From contig NZ_ATYT01000016.1 in the NCBI RefSeq assembly GCF_000427825.1, positions 22,094-86,093 on the forward strand: 64,000 bases of DNA, given 5' to 3'. How positions within the stretch are numbered: the first letter of the stretch is position 1; each line of letters begins with the position of its first letter. The position numbers were made by a program, and so were the translations under genes. The DNA is from Thermocrispum municipale DSM 44069 (lineage in GTDB: Bacteria; Actinomycetota; Actinomycetes; Mycobacteriales; Pseudonocardiaceae). The notes beneath the pieces were generated by a model. That model saw nothing but the letters and a program-made list of their open reading frames with translations. It had not been told where the DNA came from and searched no databases. Shown one piece after another: positions 1-9,938 of the stretch.

Positions 1-157
1 CCTGCCATTGGCACGTGGGGCCCGCAATTCCGATCGCGCCCGCGGTGCGGACGCTTCGCCGATGCTGTCATCGGCGAGACCGGACCCGGCCGCCTCGAGG
101 CGGCGACTCGGGTGGGAGCGGGGCTCCACTTGCTCACACCCGGCAAACCGAGTGTGA

Positions 158-553
158 GTGGCTCATGGCAGGGTACCAGACGTGGCTGATGATAGTTCGA
201 ACGCGGGCAGGGGTGTGGACTATTCCGACCTGCCGCAGCGAGAGCTGGCGGAGGTGCCCAGCGTCGAGGTGATCAGCAGGGCCGCGGTGATGCTGCTGTC
301 CGCGTCCGCGGAGCGCCTCGGCCTGGCCGACGAGGACCCGGACACCAGTCCGCGACGGGATTTGGACGAGGCCCGCAGGCTGATCACCGCCCTGGCCGGG
401 CTCGTGACGGCCTCCGCGGAGTACCTGGGCGCGCATGCCGCGCCGCTGCGCGACGGATTGCAGTCGGTGCAGCGCGCGTTCCGCGAGGCCTCCCCGGTGC
501 CGGACCCACCAGGCCAGGGTCCTGGCGAGAAGTACACCGGGCCGGTCCACTAA
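158..553 (+). CDS. DUF1844 family protein
   Basis: A 131-residue protein whose residues ~25-115 match the DUF1844 pattern: a start rich in E and V, a helix with VMLLSASAERLGL, then DLDEARRLITALAGLV and a C-terminal helix. DUF1844 proteins have no established function. In actinobacteria they lie beside infC-rpmI-rplT, and this one reads away from the window edge where infC would be expected. The GTG at 158 is the only upstream start in frame; no good Shine-Dalgarno is visible. A 7-bp inverted repeat (CTCACAC at 133, GTGTGAG at 152) ends on the start codon. Its stop codon interlocks with that of the convergent nitronate monooxygenase gene (550-553). Confidence 0.8.
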   Translation: MAHGRVPDVADDSSNAGRGVDYSDLPQRELAEVPSVEVISRAAVMLLSASAERLGLADEDPDTSPRRDLDEARRLITALAGLVTASAEYLGAHAAPLRDGLQSVQRAFREASPVPDPPGQGPGEKYTGPVH

Positions 554-1575
554 CGCAGCCGGACCGCCTGCCGCCAGAGTTCCTCGACGATGTCCGCCGC
601 CGGCCCGGTGCGGACGTGCCGGTATCCGGTACCCGCCCACAGCGCGAGGTTGTCGGCCTCCCCCGCTGCTGCTGCCGCGGCACGAATCGGCGCGGTCAGC
701 TGATGCAGCTGCGGGTAGACCGCGGGCGCTGCGTCGTCGAAGGACTCGACGAACGTGGTGCGCAGCGCGCGGGCCGGTCGGCCGGTGAACGCACGGGTGA
801 CCGCGGTGTCGGTGAAGCGCGGGTCGGCCAACGCGTCCTTGTGCGGCTGCTTCGCGCCGGATTCGTCGCTGCGGAGAAAGGCGGTGCCGAGCTGCACGGC
901 TGTGGCACCCGCGGCCAGGGCCGCTGCGATGTCGGCGCCGGTGGTCATCCCTCCTGCGGCGATGACCGGTATTCCGACACGGATGTCGCGCAGCAGCTCG
1001 ACGAGCGAGGTACGGCCGGGTTCGTCGGTCATCCGGTGCGTACTGCGATGTCCGCCCGCTTCCGGCCCTTGCACACACAGCGCGTCTGCCCCGGCGTTCA
1101 CAGCGGCTCGCGCCTCCTCGGCCGTCGTGACCGTGACGATGACGGTGCTGCCGCCGGCGCGAAACGCTTCGATCACCTTCGGCTCGGGCATGCCGAACGT
1201 GAACGACACCGCGGGGATCCGCTCCTCGAGCAACATCTCGACCTTCTCGCCGAAGAAGTCGTCGTCCGCCCAGTTCGGCTCCGGGACGGTCACCCCGTAG
1301 CGCTCGGCCACCGGCTGGAGACGTTGCCGGTACGCCCGGAGGTCCACCTCGGTGCGCGGCGGCTCCGGGACGAACAGGTTCACGCCGAACGGGCCGTCGA
1401 CCCTCCCCCGTACTGCGTCGATCTGATCACGCAGCGCTTCGGCCCGCAGGTAGCCGCCGGCGAGGAAGCCCAGGCCGCCTGCCTCCGCCACTGCCTGCAC
1501 CAGTGCGGGACGGGACACTCCACCCGCCATGGGGGCTTGCACGACGGGAACCGGCAGCTGGGAGAAATCGATCAT
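550..1575 (-). CDS. Nitronate monooxygenase (2-nitropropane dioxygenase family)
   Basis: A 341-residue FMN-dependent TIM-barrel enzyme that would oxidise alkyl nitronates such as propionate-3-nitronate. It has the family start QAPMAGGVS (13-21), the catalytic-histidine segment GPEAGGH (H176), and phosphate-binding loops AAGGM (206-210) and VQLGTAF (227-233). Length is normal. Its ATG overlaps the stop of the upstream response-regulator gene by four bases (ATGA), so it is probably the last gene of a sensor kinase-regulator-oxygenase operon. Why it is co-transcribed with a dicarboxylate two-component system is unclear. Some members of this fold are enoyl reductases, so substrate is uncertain. 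Confidence 0.85.
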   Translation of the reverse strand: MIDFSQLPVPVVQAPMAGGVSRPALVQAVAEAGGLGFLAGGYLRAEALRDQIDAVRGRVDGPFGVNLFVPEPPRTEVDLRAYRQRLQPVAERYGVTVPEPNWADDDFFGEKVEMLLEERIPAVSFTFGMPEPKVIEAFRAGGSTVIVTVTTAEEARAAVNAGADALCVQGPEAGGHRSTHRMTDEPGRTSLVELLRDIRVGIPVIAAGGMTTGADIAAALAAGATAVQLGTAFLRSDESGAKQPHKDALADPRFTDTAVTRAFTGRPARALRTTFVESFDDAAPAVYPQLHQLTAPIRAAAAAAGEADNLALWAGTGYRHVRTGPAADIVEELWRQAVRLR

Positions 1576-2258
1576 GCCTGCTTCACCACCGAGCGGTAGC
1601 GCAGCTCGGGTCGGCCGACGTGGCCGTAATGCGGCCTCCTCTCGGCCAGCCCGTTGTCGGCCAGGTACTCCAGGTAGCGGCGGGCGGTCACACGGGAAAC
1701 CCCGGTGCGCTCACCGACTTCGGCCGCCGACAACTCCTCGGATGCTTCGCGCAGCGCATTGGTGATCGCTTCCAGCGTCTCACCGCTCATGCCCTTGGGC
1801 AGTGCTGCGTGGTCCACGGTGCGTAACGTGCCGAGCATGCGGTCCACCACCGACTGGTCGGCTTCGCCGGACGTCTGCCGGTAGCGGGCGTAGGCGGTGA
1901 GCTTGTCCCGCAACGTGGCGAACGTGAACGGCTTGATCAGGTACTGCACGATGCCGACCGAGACCGCAGCCTTCACCACGTCCAGGTCGCGGGCGGACGT
2001 CACGGCGATGACGTCGACCGGGTTGCCGGCGGCACGCAGTCCGCGGCAGAGCGTCAGGCCATGGGTGTCCGGCAGGTAGAAGTCGAGCAGCAACAGGTCG
2101 ACGCGTTCGGACTGCAGGAACCGCGAAGCCTCCGCGCCGGAATGCACGACCCCGGCCACCGTGAAGCCCGGGACGCGCTCGACGAATTCGCGGTGAGCCT
2201 GCGCTGCGATCGGTTCGTCCTCGACGACGAGCACGACGATGTCGGATCTCTCGCTCAC
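1572..2258 (-). CDS. CitB/DctR-type response regulator
   Basis: A 228-residue regulator. The receiver domain (8-125) has acidic residues VEDEP (13-16), phospho-acceptor D59 in LLLLDF, TSARD (88-91) and K109. The C-terminal part (~165-222) is a winged-helix/HTH of the DcuR/CitB/DpiA type (AAEVGERTGVSRVTARRYLEYL), not an OmpR or LuxR output domain. It starts with GTG, overlaps the sensor kinase stop by four bases and overlaps the oxygenase start by four bases, so translation is coupled. By family and position it should control the divergent dctA transporter in response to an external C4-dicarboxylate or citrate. Confidence 0.9.
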   Translation of the reverse strand: MSERSDIVVLVVEDEPIAAQAHREFVERVPGFTVAGVVHSGAEASRFLQSERVDLLLLDFYLPDTHGLTLCRGLRAAGNPVDVIAVTSARDLDVVKAAVSVGIVQYLIKPFTFATLRDKLTAYARYRQTSGEADQSVVDRMLGTLRTVDHAALPKGMSGETLEAITNALREASEELSAAEVGERTGVSRVTARRYLEYLADNGLAERRPHYGHVGRPELRYRSVVKQA

Positions 2259-3865
2259 GCGCGCACCCCCACGGGCAGCCGTACGGTGAACACTGCCCCG
2301 CCGCCGTCGGCATTCCGCACGTCCACCGACCCCCGGTAACGGCGTACCACCTGGCCGACCAGGGCAAGGCCGAGCCCATGGCCGGGTGTCGACTTGGTCG
2401 ACCAGCCACGCCGGAACACCATGTCGGTGTCCGGTACGCCCGCGCCGTTGTCGGACACACGCATGAACAATTCACCGCCCTCGCCACGCAGATCGACGCG
2501 GACTTGCGGCCTTGGCCTGCCGCCCTGCACGGCCGCCTCCACAGCGTTGTCGATGAGGTTACCCAGCACTGTCACCACATCGCGGGGTGTGATCGCCTGC
2601 TCCCCGATCAGTGCGTCGTCCACCGCGGCGTCCTCCTCGAGCACCAGATCGACTCCGCGTTCGTTGGCCTCGGCCAGTTTGCCGAGCAGCAGGGCGGCCA
2701 ACACCGGCTCGGCGACAGCCCCCACCACGCGGTCGGTGAGCTGCTGGGCGATTTCCAATTCGGCGGTGGCGAACTTGACGGCCTCCTCGATACGGCCGAG
2801 TTCCACCAGGGACACCACGGTGTGCAGCCGGTTCGCCGCTTCGTGCGCCTGGGAACGCAGTGACTCGGCGAACCCGCGAACCGTGTTGAGCTCACCGGTC
2901 AACTCCTCCAGCTCGGTGTGGTCGCGCAAGGTGACGACATTGCCCATCGCGCGGTTGCCGCTGTACACCGGGGACGTGCTGACCACCAGGACGCGGTCGT
3001 CGGTCACGTGGATCTCGTCCGAGCGAGGCTCGGACGAGGTCAGCGCGTCGGCCAGCGTCTCGGGCAGCCCGAGCTCGGCCACCGGAGTGCCTTCCGGCGG
3101 AGTTGTGGACAGGCCGAGCAGCGTCCGCGCCCCGTCGTTGCACAAGCCGACCCGGCCGTCGGCGTCCACCAGGATCAGGCCTTCCCGGACCGCGTGCAGG
3201 ATCGCCTCGTAGTAGGAGAACATCCGCGCCAGCTCAGCAGGCCCGAAGCCGTGCGTTTGTTTCCTCAGCCGCGAGCTGAGCAACCACGCTCCGATGACGC
3301 CGACGGCCAGCACCGCCGCGGCCGTCAGCGCCAACGGCCACAGTCGTTCGTTCAGCTCGGCCGTGATCGCCTCGAGCGTGATACCGACGCTGACCAGCCC
3401 CACGATCTCGGCGCGGTCGTAGACCGGGACGACGGCACGGATCGACGGGCCGAGCGTGCCGGTGTAGGTCTCGGTGAAGACCTGCCCGCGCAGGGCCGGG
3501 CCGCGATTCCCCAGGAATTTGCCGCCGATCTGCTTCGGATTCGGGTGCGAATAGCGGGTGCCGTCCGGAGCCATGATGGTGATGAAGTCGACCCCGGTGT
3601 TCGCCCGGACCTTCTCGGCGAGCGGCTGCAACCGGGCCGAGGGGTTCTCCGAGCGGAACGCCTCGGCGACGTCGGGCGACTGCGCCACCGCGATGGCCAC
3701 CGACGTGGATTCCTCCCGAGCAGAATCCTCGGTCGCGCGGGAGGCCTCCAGGTAGGCCAGCGCCACCCCTGCCCCGACCAGCACGGCAACCATCACCAGC
3801 AACAGGACCAGCAGCTGGCGCGCCACGCTCCACGGCCTGCGAGGCCGCTTCGCCTGGTCGGGCAT
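2255..3865 (-). CDS. CitA/DctS-type sensor histidine kinase
   Basis: A 536-residue membrane sensor kinase. It has TM1 at ~16-38, an extracytoplasmic ligand domain at ~40-170 containing the CitA/DcuS-like stretch FITIMAPDGTRYSHP, TM2 at ~176-197, a PAS domain at ~212-310, a dimerisation region with AHEAANRLHTVVSLVELG, and an ATPase domain with DNAVEAAV (N box), DNGAGV and GHGLGLALV (G boxes). This is the citrate/C4-dicarboxylate sensor class, which binds the acid outside the cell. The ATG has a strong GGGAGG five bases upstream. It is the first gene of the operon running leftwards and is divergent from dctA. Confidence 0.9.
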   Translation of the reverse strand: MPDQAKRPRRPWSVARQLLVLLLVMVAVLVGAGVALAYLEASRATEDSAREESTSVAIAVAQSPDVAEAFRSENPSARLQPLAEKVRANTGVDFITIMAPDGTRYSHPNPKQIGGKFLGNRGPALRGQVFTETYTGTLGPSIRAVVPVYDRAEIVGLVSVGITLEAITAELNERLWPLALTAAAVLAVGVIGAWLLSSRLRKQTHGFGPAELARMFSYYEAILHAVREGLILVDADGRVGLCNDGARTLLGLSTTPPEGTPVAELGLPETLADALTSSEPRSDEIHVTDDRVLVVSTSPVYSGNRAMGNVVTLRDHTELEELTGELNTVRGFAESLRSQAHEAANRLHTVVSLVELGRIEEAVKFATAELEIAQQLTDRVVGAVAEPVLAALLLGKLAEANERGVDLVLEEDAAVDDALIGEQAITPRDVVTVLGNLIDNAVEAAVQGGRPRPQVRVDLRGEGGELFMRVSDNGAGVPDTDMVFRRGWSTKSTPGHGLGLALVGQVVRRYRGSVDVRNADGGGAVFTVRLPVGVRA

Positions 3866-3974
3866 AGTTGCCTCCCCGTTACCCGTCGGTGAACGGAATG
3901 AACATAACCGTGACCGTCATCACAGACACCCGGATAGTTCTGCCGACGCATATCCGACGATCCAGGAGGCAGTG

Positions 3975-5336
3975 ATGGCGAAGGAGCCTACCGCCGCCGA
4001 AGCACCGCCCCGGCGGGACCGGGTGCATTACCTCTACCTTGCGGTGATCGGCGCCGTGGTGCTGGGCATCATCGTGGGTTTCGCCTTCCCCGACTTTTCC
4101 TCCGAGCACCTCAAGCCGCTCGGCGAAGGGTTCGTGAAGCTGATCAAGATGATGATCAGCCCGATCATCTTCTGCACGATCGTGCTCGGGATCGGCTCCG
4201 TCGCCCAAGCGGCCAAGGTCGGTAAGGTCGGCGCGCTTGCGGTGACCTACTTCCTGATCATGTCCACCGTCGCGCTGGCCATCGGCCTGATCGTCGGCAA
4301 CGTGCTGCACCCGGGTGAGGGCATGCGGCTCGACCCGGAGGCCGTGGCCAAGGCGCAGGAGTCGGCCGAGGGAGGCGAGTCCACCGAGGAATTCCTGCTC
4401 GGCATCATCCCGGACACGCTGGTGTCGGCGTTCACCGCCGGCTCGGTGCTGCAGACGCTGCTGGTGGCCATCCTCGCCGGCTTCGCACTGCAGAAGCTCG
4501 GCCGCGCCGGGGAGCCGATCCTGCGCGGGATCGAGCACATTCAACGATTGGTGTTCCGCATCCTGGCGATGATCATGTGGGCGGCTCCCATCGGCGCGTT
4601 CGGTGCCATCGCCGCCGTCGTCGGCGACACCGGTTGGGAGGCGCTGAAGAGCCTCGCGGTCATCATGCTCGGGTTCTACGCCACCTGCGTGCTGTTCGTG
4701 TTCGTGGTGCTCGGGGCCGTGTTGTGGTTCGGTGCTCGGGTCAACCTGCTGCAGCTGTTGCGGTACCTCGCGCGGGAGTTCCTGCTCATCCTGTCCACGT
4801 CCTCGAGCGAGTCCGCGCTACCGCGACTGATCGCGAAGATGGAGCACATGGGCGTGGGCAAGCCCGTCGTCGGCATCACCGTGCCCACGGGCTATTCGTT
4901 CAACCTGGACGGCACGGCCATCTACCTGACCATGGCCACGCTCTTCATCGCCACCGCCCAGGGCAGCCCGCTCGGCGTCGGCGAGCAGATCGGTCTGCTG
5001 CTGTTCATGATCATCGCGTCGAAGGGCGCCGCAGGTGTCACGGGTGCCGGGCTCGCCACGCTGGCCGGTGGTCTGCAGACGCACCGTCCGGAGCTGGTCG
5101 ACGGTGTCGGCTTCATCGTCGGCATCGACCGGTTCATGAGCGAGGCTCGCGCGCTGACCAACTTCGCCGGCAACGCAGTGGCGACGGTGCTCATCGGCCA
5201 ATGGACCGGCGAGCTCGACCGTCAGCAGGCGCGGCTGGTGCTCTCCGGTGAGCTGCCGTTCGACGAGCAGACCATGGTCGACGATCATCACGCCGGCGCG
5301 GCCGCGGAGCAGGAACGCGAGAAGGTGACGACGTGA
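3975..5336 (+). CDS. dctA: C4-dicarboxylate:cation symporter
   Basis: A 453-residue inner-membrane transporter of the DAACS (glutamate/dicarboxylate:cation symporter) family, importing succinate, fumarate or malate with protons or sodium. Family marks are the serine-rich hairpin TSSSESALPRL (~275), the NLDGTAIYLT segment (~313) and the G-rich loop SKGAAGVTGAG (~355). Start: AGGAGG at 3964-3969 favours the ATG at 3975 over the GTG three bases earlier. It is divergent from the CitAB-like two-component system with 109 bp between them, the expected place for regulator binding. Length matches the family. Confidence 0.92.
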   Translation: MAKEPTAAEAPPRRDRVHYLYLAVIGAVVLGIIVGFAFPDFSSEHLKPLGEGFVKLIKMMISPIIFCTIVLGIGSVAQAAKVGKVGALAVTYFLIMSTVALAIGLIVGNVLHPGEGMRLDPEAVAKAQESAEGGESTEEFLLGIIPDTLVSAFTAGSVLQTLLVAILAGFALQKLGRAGEPILRGIEHIQRLVFRILAMIMWAAPIGAFGAIAAVVGDTGWEALKSLAVIMLGFYATCVLFVFVVLGAVLWFGARVNLLQLLRYLAREFLLILSTSSSESALPRLIAKMEHMGVGKPVVGITVPTGYSFNLDGTAIYLTMATLFIATAQGSPLGVGEQIGLLLFMIIASKGAAGVTGAGLATLAGGLQTHRPELVDGVGFIVGIDRFMSEARALTNFAGNAVATVLIGQWTGELDRQQARLVLSGELPFDEQTMVDDHHAGAAAEQEREKVTT

Positions 5337-5357
5337 TCAGGGTGTCTGTGCGCCGCG

Positions 5358-6275
5358 GTGGTGGCGGCGGTCGTCGTCACCACCGCGGCCGCGGCGCCGG
5401 CCGCCGCGGCCGCCACCCCTTCCGAGGTACGCGGCGCGGTGTCTCACGGCTCGCCGGGATGCGGCAAGCCCGTGCAGGCGCCAGGAATCACGGTCGAGCG
5501 GACCATCGAGTCCGCGGGAGGCACCCGGAGCTATCGGCTGCACGTGCCGAAGCAGTACCGGCCGACGCGACCGCATTCCGTGGTGCTGTCGTTCCACGGC
5601 CGGACCCGCACGGCCGAATACCAGGAGGAACTGTCGGAGCTTTCCGGCCGCGGTGTCGTGGCGGTGTACCCGCAGGGACTGATCGGGAACGACGGCGAGC
5701 CGTCCTGGCAGGGTGCGCCCTACTCCCCCGAGGTCGACGACGTTCGGTTCGTCGCGGACCTGTTGGACGAGGTGGAGAGGACCCTGTGCGTGGATCGATC
5801 GCGGATCTACGCCACCGGTAAGTCCAACGGCGGCGGGTTCGTCGGGGTGCTGGCCTGCCGGATGCCGGATCGCATCGCTGCCTTCGCGCCGGTCGCCGGG
5901 GCCTTCTACCCGCAGGGCGGCGAATGTCGACCGAACCGTCCGGCTCCGGTGCTGGAGATCCACGGCAAGGCGGACAAGACCATCCCGTACGAAGGGGACT
6001 CGACCAAGGGTCTGCCGCCGATCCCGCAGTGGCTGGCAGCGTGGGCCGAGCGGAACGGGTGCCGCGTGCGGCCCGTCGTACAGGACCTGGGCGAGGGTGT
6101 CGAACGCAGCCGATGGGTCGGCTGCGACCGGCGCGGCCAGGTCGTGCACTACGCCATCGCGAGCCTTGGACACGACTGGCCGAGCACGCGGCCGAACCCG
6201 GACTCCGCCGAGCCGTCGGTGTTCGACGCCACGCCGATCATCCTGCGGTTCTTCGCGCACCACACACTGCGGTGA
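5358..6275 (+). CDS. Secreted esterase, PHB-depolymerase/feruloyl-esterase (LpqC-like) family; probable frameshift in signal peptide
   Basis: The open frame encodes an alpha/beta hydrolase. It has an oxyanion region VVLSFHGR, a nucleophile-like segment ATGKSNGGG (Ser in KSNGG), EIHGKADKTIPYEG carrying the acid, and GHDWP carrying the histidine. These match poly(3-hydroxybutyrate) depolymerase/feruloyl esterase family 1. The open frame begins with a hydrophobic Ala/Val stretch lacking a charged n-region and has no ribosome site. A GTG at 5333, overlapping the dctA stop, would supply an ideal n-region (MIRVSVRR) one frame away. One extra base near 5357 would explain this. The gene follows dctA directly. 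Confidence 0.75.
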   Translation: MVAAVVVTTAAAAPAAAAATPSEVRGAVSHGSPGCGKPVQAPGITVERTIESAGGTRSYRLHVPKQYRPTRPHSVVLSFHGRTRTAEYQEELSELSGRGVVAVYPQGLIGNDGEPSWQGAPYSPEVDDVRFVADLLDEVERTLCVDRSRIYATGKSNGGGFVGVLACRMPDRIAAFAPVAGAFYPQGGECRPNRPAPVLEIHGKADKTIPYEGDSTKGLPPIPQWLAAWAERNGCRVRPVVQDLGEGVERSRWVGCDRRGQVVHYAIASLGHDWPSTRPNPDSAEPSVFDATPIILRFFAHHTLR

Positions 6276-6290
6276 GGCCACCCGGTGGCC
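6276..6290 (+). terminator. Short perfect hairpin after the esterase gene
   Basis: GGCCACC and GGTGGCC form a 7-bp stem with a one-base centre, immediately after the esterase stop codon. No T-run follows. It may be a weak terminator or mRNA 3' end. The remaining ~85 bp to the next gene shows nothing else. Confidence 0.35.
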
Positions 6291-6375
6291 GAGGTCGCTG
6301 CCTCGGCACCGGGGTTCTCGGCGGCCGGGGCGGCCGCGTAGGCCACCGGGTTCACGCACCGAAGGCTCGTCGACC

Positions 6376-6819
6376 TCACGCGCCGAGGTGGGCGCGTAGG
6401 CCGCGTTGCCCGCGCATCATCATGACGGCGTGGTTGAGCCGGAACGCGGGACGAGCGACCGGTGCGGCCCAGCGCAGCAGCCGTTTACGGGCGACGACGT
6501 CCTGCGTGATCTCGAGCTTGGTGCCGCCGCCCGCTTCGCGCACCACCCCACGCAGTGAGCCGTCGAGGTCTCCGGTCAGCCGCACGTGCAGCCGGCCGGC
6601 GGCGGGATCCTGCTCGACGCGGCGCATCCGCACCACGATGCGGTACGGCAGCAGCGCCTGGCACACCAGTTCCGCGGTGTCGTCGTCGATCCGCAGCACC
6701 GAGCGGACATCGGGCCACCAGCGCGGGTAGCCGGTCACGTCGGTCACCTCGCGGAAGACCTCCTCCGCGGGCGCGGCCAGGTGCCACAGCGTGCGGAACC
6801 AGTACTGGTGCAGGCCCAT
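6376..6819 (-). CDS. SRPBCC (START/polyketide-cyclase-like) family protein
   Basis: A 147-residue single-domain protein with the SRPBCC pattern: an N-terminal strand with WHLAAPAEEVFREVTDVTGYPRWWP spread over ~8-34, alternating strands, and a long C-terminal helix RPAFRLNHAVMMMRG. These fold into a hydrophobic ligand pocket; a specific ligand cannot be read from sequence. The start was placed at the ATG of MGLHQYW because the open frame upstream is Arg/Ala-rich filler. It stands alone between convergent and divergent neighbours. The next ~210 bp towards uvrA show no gene. Confidence 0.75.
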   Translation of the reverse strand: MGLHQYWFRTLWHLAAPAEEVFREVTDVTGYPRWWPDVRSVLRIDDDTAELVCQALLPYRIVVRMRRVEQDPAAGRLHVRLTGDLDGSLRGVVREAGGGTKLEITQDVVARKRLLRWAAPVARPAFRLNHAVMMMRGQRGLRAHLGA

Positions 6820-7033
6820 GGGCTCAGTATGCGGCGCGGCGCGCCAGCAGGCTCGCCGTGCGGGTGCCGGCGCCAGCGGCTTGGTGGCTCCTGACGGGAA
6901 CATCCAGGAACGGGCAGCTCGCCACCCGGGTGTCCCGGGCAAACAGCCCCGGCGCGTGGCGGGCAGGCCCGCTTCGACGCGGCGCCATCACGCGCGGCGA
7001 TGAGCGCCCACCGCGGCGACGCCGCTCCCCTGC

Positions 7034-9889
7034 TCAGCCGAGGATCGGCTTGAGGAACTGACCCGTATAGCTGGCGTCGTTGGCTGCGACGTCCTCCGGC
7101 GTGCCCTCGGCGATGACCATCCCGCCACCCGAGCCGCCCTCCGGACCCATGTCGATGATCCAGTCGGAGGTCTTGATGACGTCCAGGTTGTGCTCGATGA
7201 CGATCACCGTGTTGCCCTTGTCGACCAGCCCGTGCATCACGGCCAGCAGCTTGCGAATGTCCTCGAAGTGCAGGCCGGTGGTCGGCTCGTCCAGGATGTA
7301 GACCGTGCGCCCGGTCGAGCGTTTCTGCAGCTCGGAGGCCAGCTTCACCCGCTGCGCCTCACCCCCGGACAGCGTCGGAGCGGGCTGTCCCAGCCGCACG
7401 TAGCCGAGGCCGACGTCCACCAGCGTCTTCAGATGCCGGTGGATGGCTTTGATGGGCTCGAAGAACTCCGCCGCCTCCTCGATGGGCATGTCCAGCACTT
7501 CGGCGACCGTCTTGCCCTTGTAATGCACCTCGAGGGTCTCGCGGTTGTACCGGGCGCCCTTGCACACTTCGCACGGCACGTAGACGTCCGGCAGGAAGTT
7601 CATCTCGATCTTGATCGTGCCGTCACCGGCACACGCCTCACACCGGCCGCCCTTGACGTTGAACGAGAACCGCCCCGGCTGGTAGCCGCGAACCTTCGCC
7701 TCCGTGGTCGCGGCGAACAGCTTGCGGATGTGGTCCCACACCCCGGTGTAGGTCGCCGGGTTGGACCGCGGCGTGCGGCCGATCGGCGACTGGTCCACCC
7801 GCACCAGCTTGTCGACCAGGTCCAAACCGCGCACCCGCGTGTGCCTGCCCGGCACCTGGCGCGCACCGTTGAGCTTGTTCGCCAGCACGGTGGCCAGGAT
7901 GTCGTTGACCAGCGTCGACTTGCCCGAGCCGGACACGCCCGTCACGGAGATCATGCAGCCCAGCGGGAACGACACGTCGATGCCGCGCAGGTTGTGCTCG
8001 CGGGCACCCACCACGGTGAGCCTGTTCTTCTTCGACACCGGCCGCCGGGACACCGGCAGCGGGATCTCCTTGCGGCCCGCGAGGTAGTCACCGGTCAGCG
8101 AACGGGGGTTGGACAACAGCTCCTCGTACGGTCCGCTGTGCACGATCTGCCCGCCGTGCTCACCCGCGCCCGGACCGATGTCCACCACCCAGTCGGCCGC
8201 GCGGATGGTGTCCTCGTCGTGCTCGACCACGATGAGCGTGTTGCCCAGCGAGCGCAGCCGGGACAGCGTCTCGATCAGCCGGTGGTTGTCCCGCTGGTGC
8301 AGGCCGATGGACGGCTCGTCCAGCACGTACAGCACGCCGACCAGGCCGGAGCCGATCTGCGTGGCCAGCCGGATACGCTGCGCCTCGCCACCGGACAGCG
8401 TGCCCGCGGCGCGGTCCAACGAGAGGTAGTCCAGGCCGACGTCGAGCAGGAAGCGCAGCCGTGCCTGGATCTCCTTGAGGACCGCTCCGGCGATCATCGT
8501 CTGACGCTCGTCCAGCCGCAGGCCGTCGAGGAACTCCGTCGCCTCGGCCACCGACAGCGCCGTGACCTCGGCGATCGACCGCGGGCCCTGCGTCTCGTGC
8601 TCCAACGTCACGGCCAGGATCTCGGGCTTGAGGCGGGTGCCCTGACAGGCCGGGCACGGCACCTCACGCATGTAGCCCTCGTACCTCTCCCGCATGTACT
8701 CGGACTCAGTCTGCTCCCTGCGACGCTCCAGGAACGGGATGACGCCCTCGAAGTTGGCGTAGTACGCGCGCTCACGGCCGTACCGGTTGCGGTAGCGGAC
8801 GTGCACCTGCTCGCTCGTGCCGTGCAGGACCGCCTTCTGCGCCTTGGCCGGCAGGTCACGCCACGGGGTGTCCATCCGGAAGCCGATCGTCTCCGCCAGC
8901 GCGGTCAGCAAGCGCTGGAAGTACTCCGATGTCTGCCCCACCGCCCACGGCGCGATGGCGCCCTCGGCCAGCGACAACTCGTCGTCCGGCACGACCAGTT
9001 CCGGATCGACCTCCTTGCGGACGCCGATGCCGGTGCACTCCGGGCAGGCACCGTAGGGCGAGTTGAACGAGAACGACCGCGGCTCGAAATCCTCCACCGC
9101 GAGGGCGTGACCGTTCGGGCAGGCGAGGTTCTCGGAGAATCCGCGCACGCGGCCCGGGTCGTGCTCCGGAAGGTCGACGAACTCCAGCTCCACCAGCCCG
9201 TCGGCCAGCCGCAGCGCCGTCTCGATCGAATCGGTGAGGCGCTGCTTGGCGGACGCCTTGACCGTCAGCCGGTCGATCACCGCCGCGATGTCGTGCTTCT
9301 CCTGCTTCTTCAACTTCGGCGGATCGGTGAGCGGATACACCTGGCCGTCCACCCGCACGCGCGCGTAGCCCTGCTGTTGCAAGTTCGCGAACAGGTCGAC
9401 GTATTCGCCCTTGCGGCCGCGCACGATCGGGGCGAGCACCTGGAACCGGATGCCCTCTTCCATCGCGAGCACCTGGTCGACGATCTGCTGCGGCGTCTGC
9501 TTGGCGATCGGCTCACCACACTGGGGGCAGTGCGGCTTGCCCGCCCGCGCGTACAGCAGGCGCAGGTAGTCGTACACCTCGGTGATCGTGCCGACCGTGG
9601 ATCGCGGGTTGCGTGACGTGGACTTCTGGTCGATGGACACCGCGGGCGAGAGACCCTCGATGAAATCGACGTCCGGCTTGTCCATCTGCCCGAGGAACTG
9701 GCGCGCATACGCCGACAGCGACTCGACGTAGCGCCGCTGCCCCTCGGCGAAGATCGTGTCGAACGCCAGTGACGACTTGCCCGACCCGGACAGCCCGGTG
9801 AAGACCACCATGCTGTTGCGCGGCAAGTCGAGATCGACACTCTTCAGGTTGTGTTCGCGCGCACCTCGGACGACGAGACGATCGGACAC
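7034..9889 (-). CDS. uvrA: Excinuclease ABC subunit A
   Basis: A 951-residue damage-recognition ATPase of nucleotide excision repair; it loads UvrB onto lesions. It contains two ABC ATPase modules: the first Walker [15 protein letters not shown] begins near residue 33 and the second is [13 protein letters not shown] in the C-terminal half. Signature sequences are TLSGGEAQR in both halves. Zinc-finger cysteine pairs include CPQCGEP, CPECTG, CPACQG and [14 protein letters not shown]. The GTG start gives the typical [17 protein letters not shown]-terminus. Length matches actinobacterial UvrA. uvrB lies 20 kb away, as in the M. tuberculosis block. Confidence 0.98.
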   Translation of the reverse strand: MSDRLVVRGAREHNLKSVDLDLPRNSMVVFTGLSGSGKSSLAFDTIFAEGQRRYVESLSAYARQFLGQMDKPDVDFIEGLSPAVSIDQKSTSRNPRSTVGTITEVYDYLRLLYARAGKPHCPQCGEPIAKQTPQQIVDQVLAMEEGIRFQVLAPIVRGRKGEYVDLFANLQQQGYARVRVDGQVYPLTDPPKLKKQEKHDIAAVIDRLTVKASAKQRLTDSIETALRLADGLVELEFVDLPEHDPGRVRGFSENLACPNGHALAVEDFEPRSFSFNSPYGACPECTGIGVRKEVDPELVVPDDELSLAEGAIAPWAVGQTSEYFQRLLTALAETIGFRMDTPWRDLPAKAQKAVLHGTSEQVHVRYRNRYGRERAYYANFEGVIPFLERRREQTESEYMRERYEGYMREVPCPACQGTRLKPEILAVTLEHETQGPRSIAEVTALSVAEATEFLDGLRLDERQTMIAGAVLKEIQARLRFLLDVGLDYLSLDRAAGTLSGGEAQRIRLATQIGSGLVGVLYVLDEPSIGLHQRDNHRLIETLSRLRSLGNTLIVVEHDEDTIRAADWVVDIGPGAGEHGGQIVHSGPYEELLSNPRSLTGDYLAGRKEIPLPVSRRPVSKKNRLTVVGAREHNLRGIDVSFPLGCMISVTGVSGSGKSTLVNDILATVLANKLNGARQVPGRHTRVRGLDLVDKLVRVDQSPIGRTPRSNPATYTGVWDHIRKLFAATTEAKVRGYQPGRFSFNVKGGRCEACAGDGTIKIEMNFLPDVYVPCEVCKGARYNRETLEVHYKGKTVAEVLDMPIEEAAEFFEPIKAIHRHLKTLVDVGLGYVRLGQPAPTLSGGEAQRVKLASELQKRSTGRTVYILDEPTTGLHFEDIRKLLAVMHGLVDKGNTVIVIEHNLDVIKTSDWIIDMGPEGGSGGGMVIAEGTPEDVAANDASYTGQFLKPILG

Positions 9890-9938
9890 CCGGGTGGCCC
9901 CTTCCCTAGCTGGATATATGCAGCGACAACGGTCGGAC

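Noticed and set aside
7190-9616. Long open frame on the + strand opposite uvrA
   Set aside because: It is antisense to a certain gene; the protein is His/Arg/Val-rich with no recognisable domain, as expected from GC-rich shadow frames.
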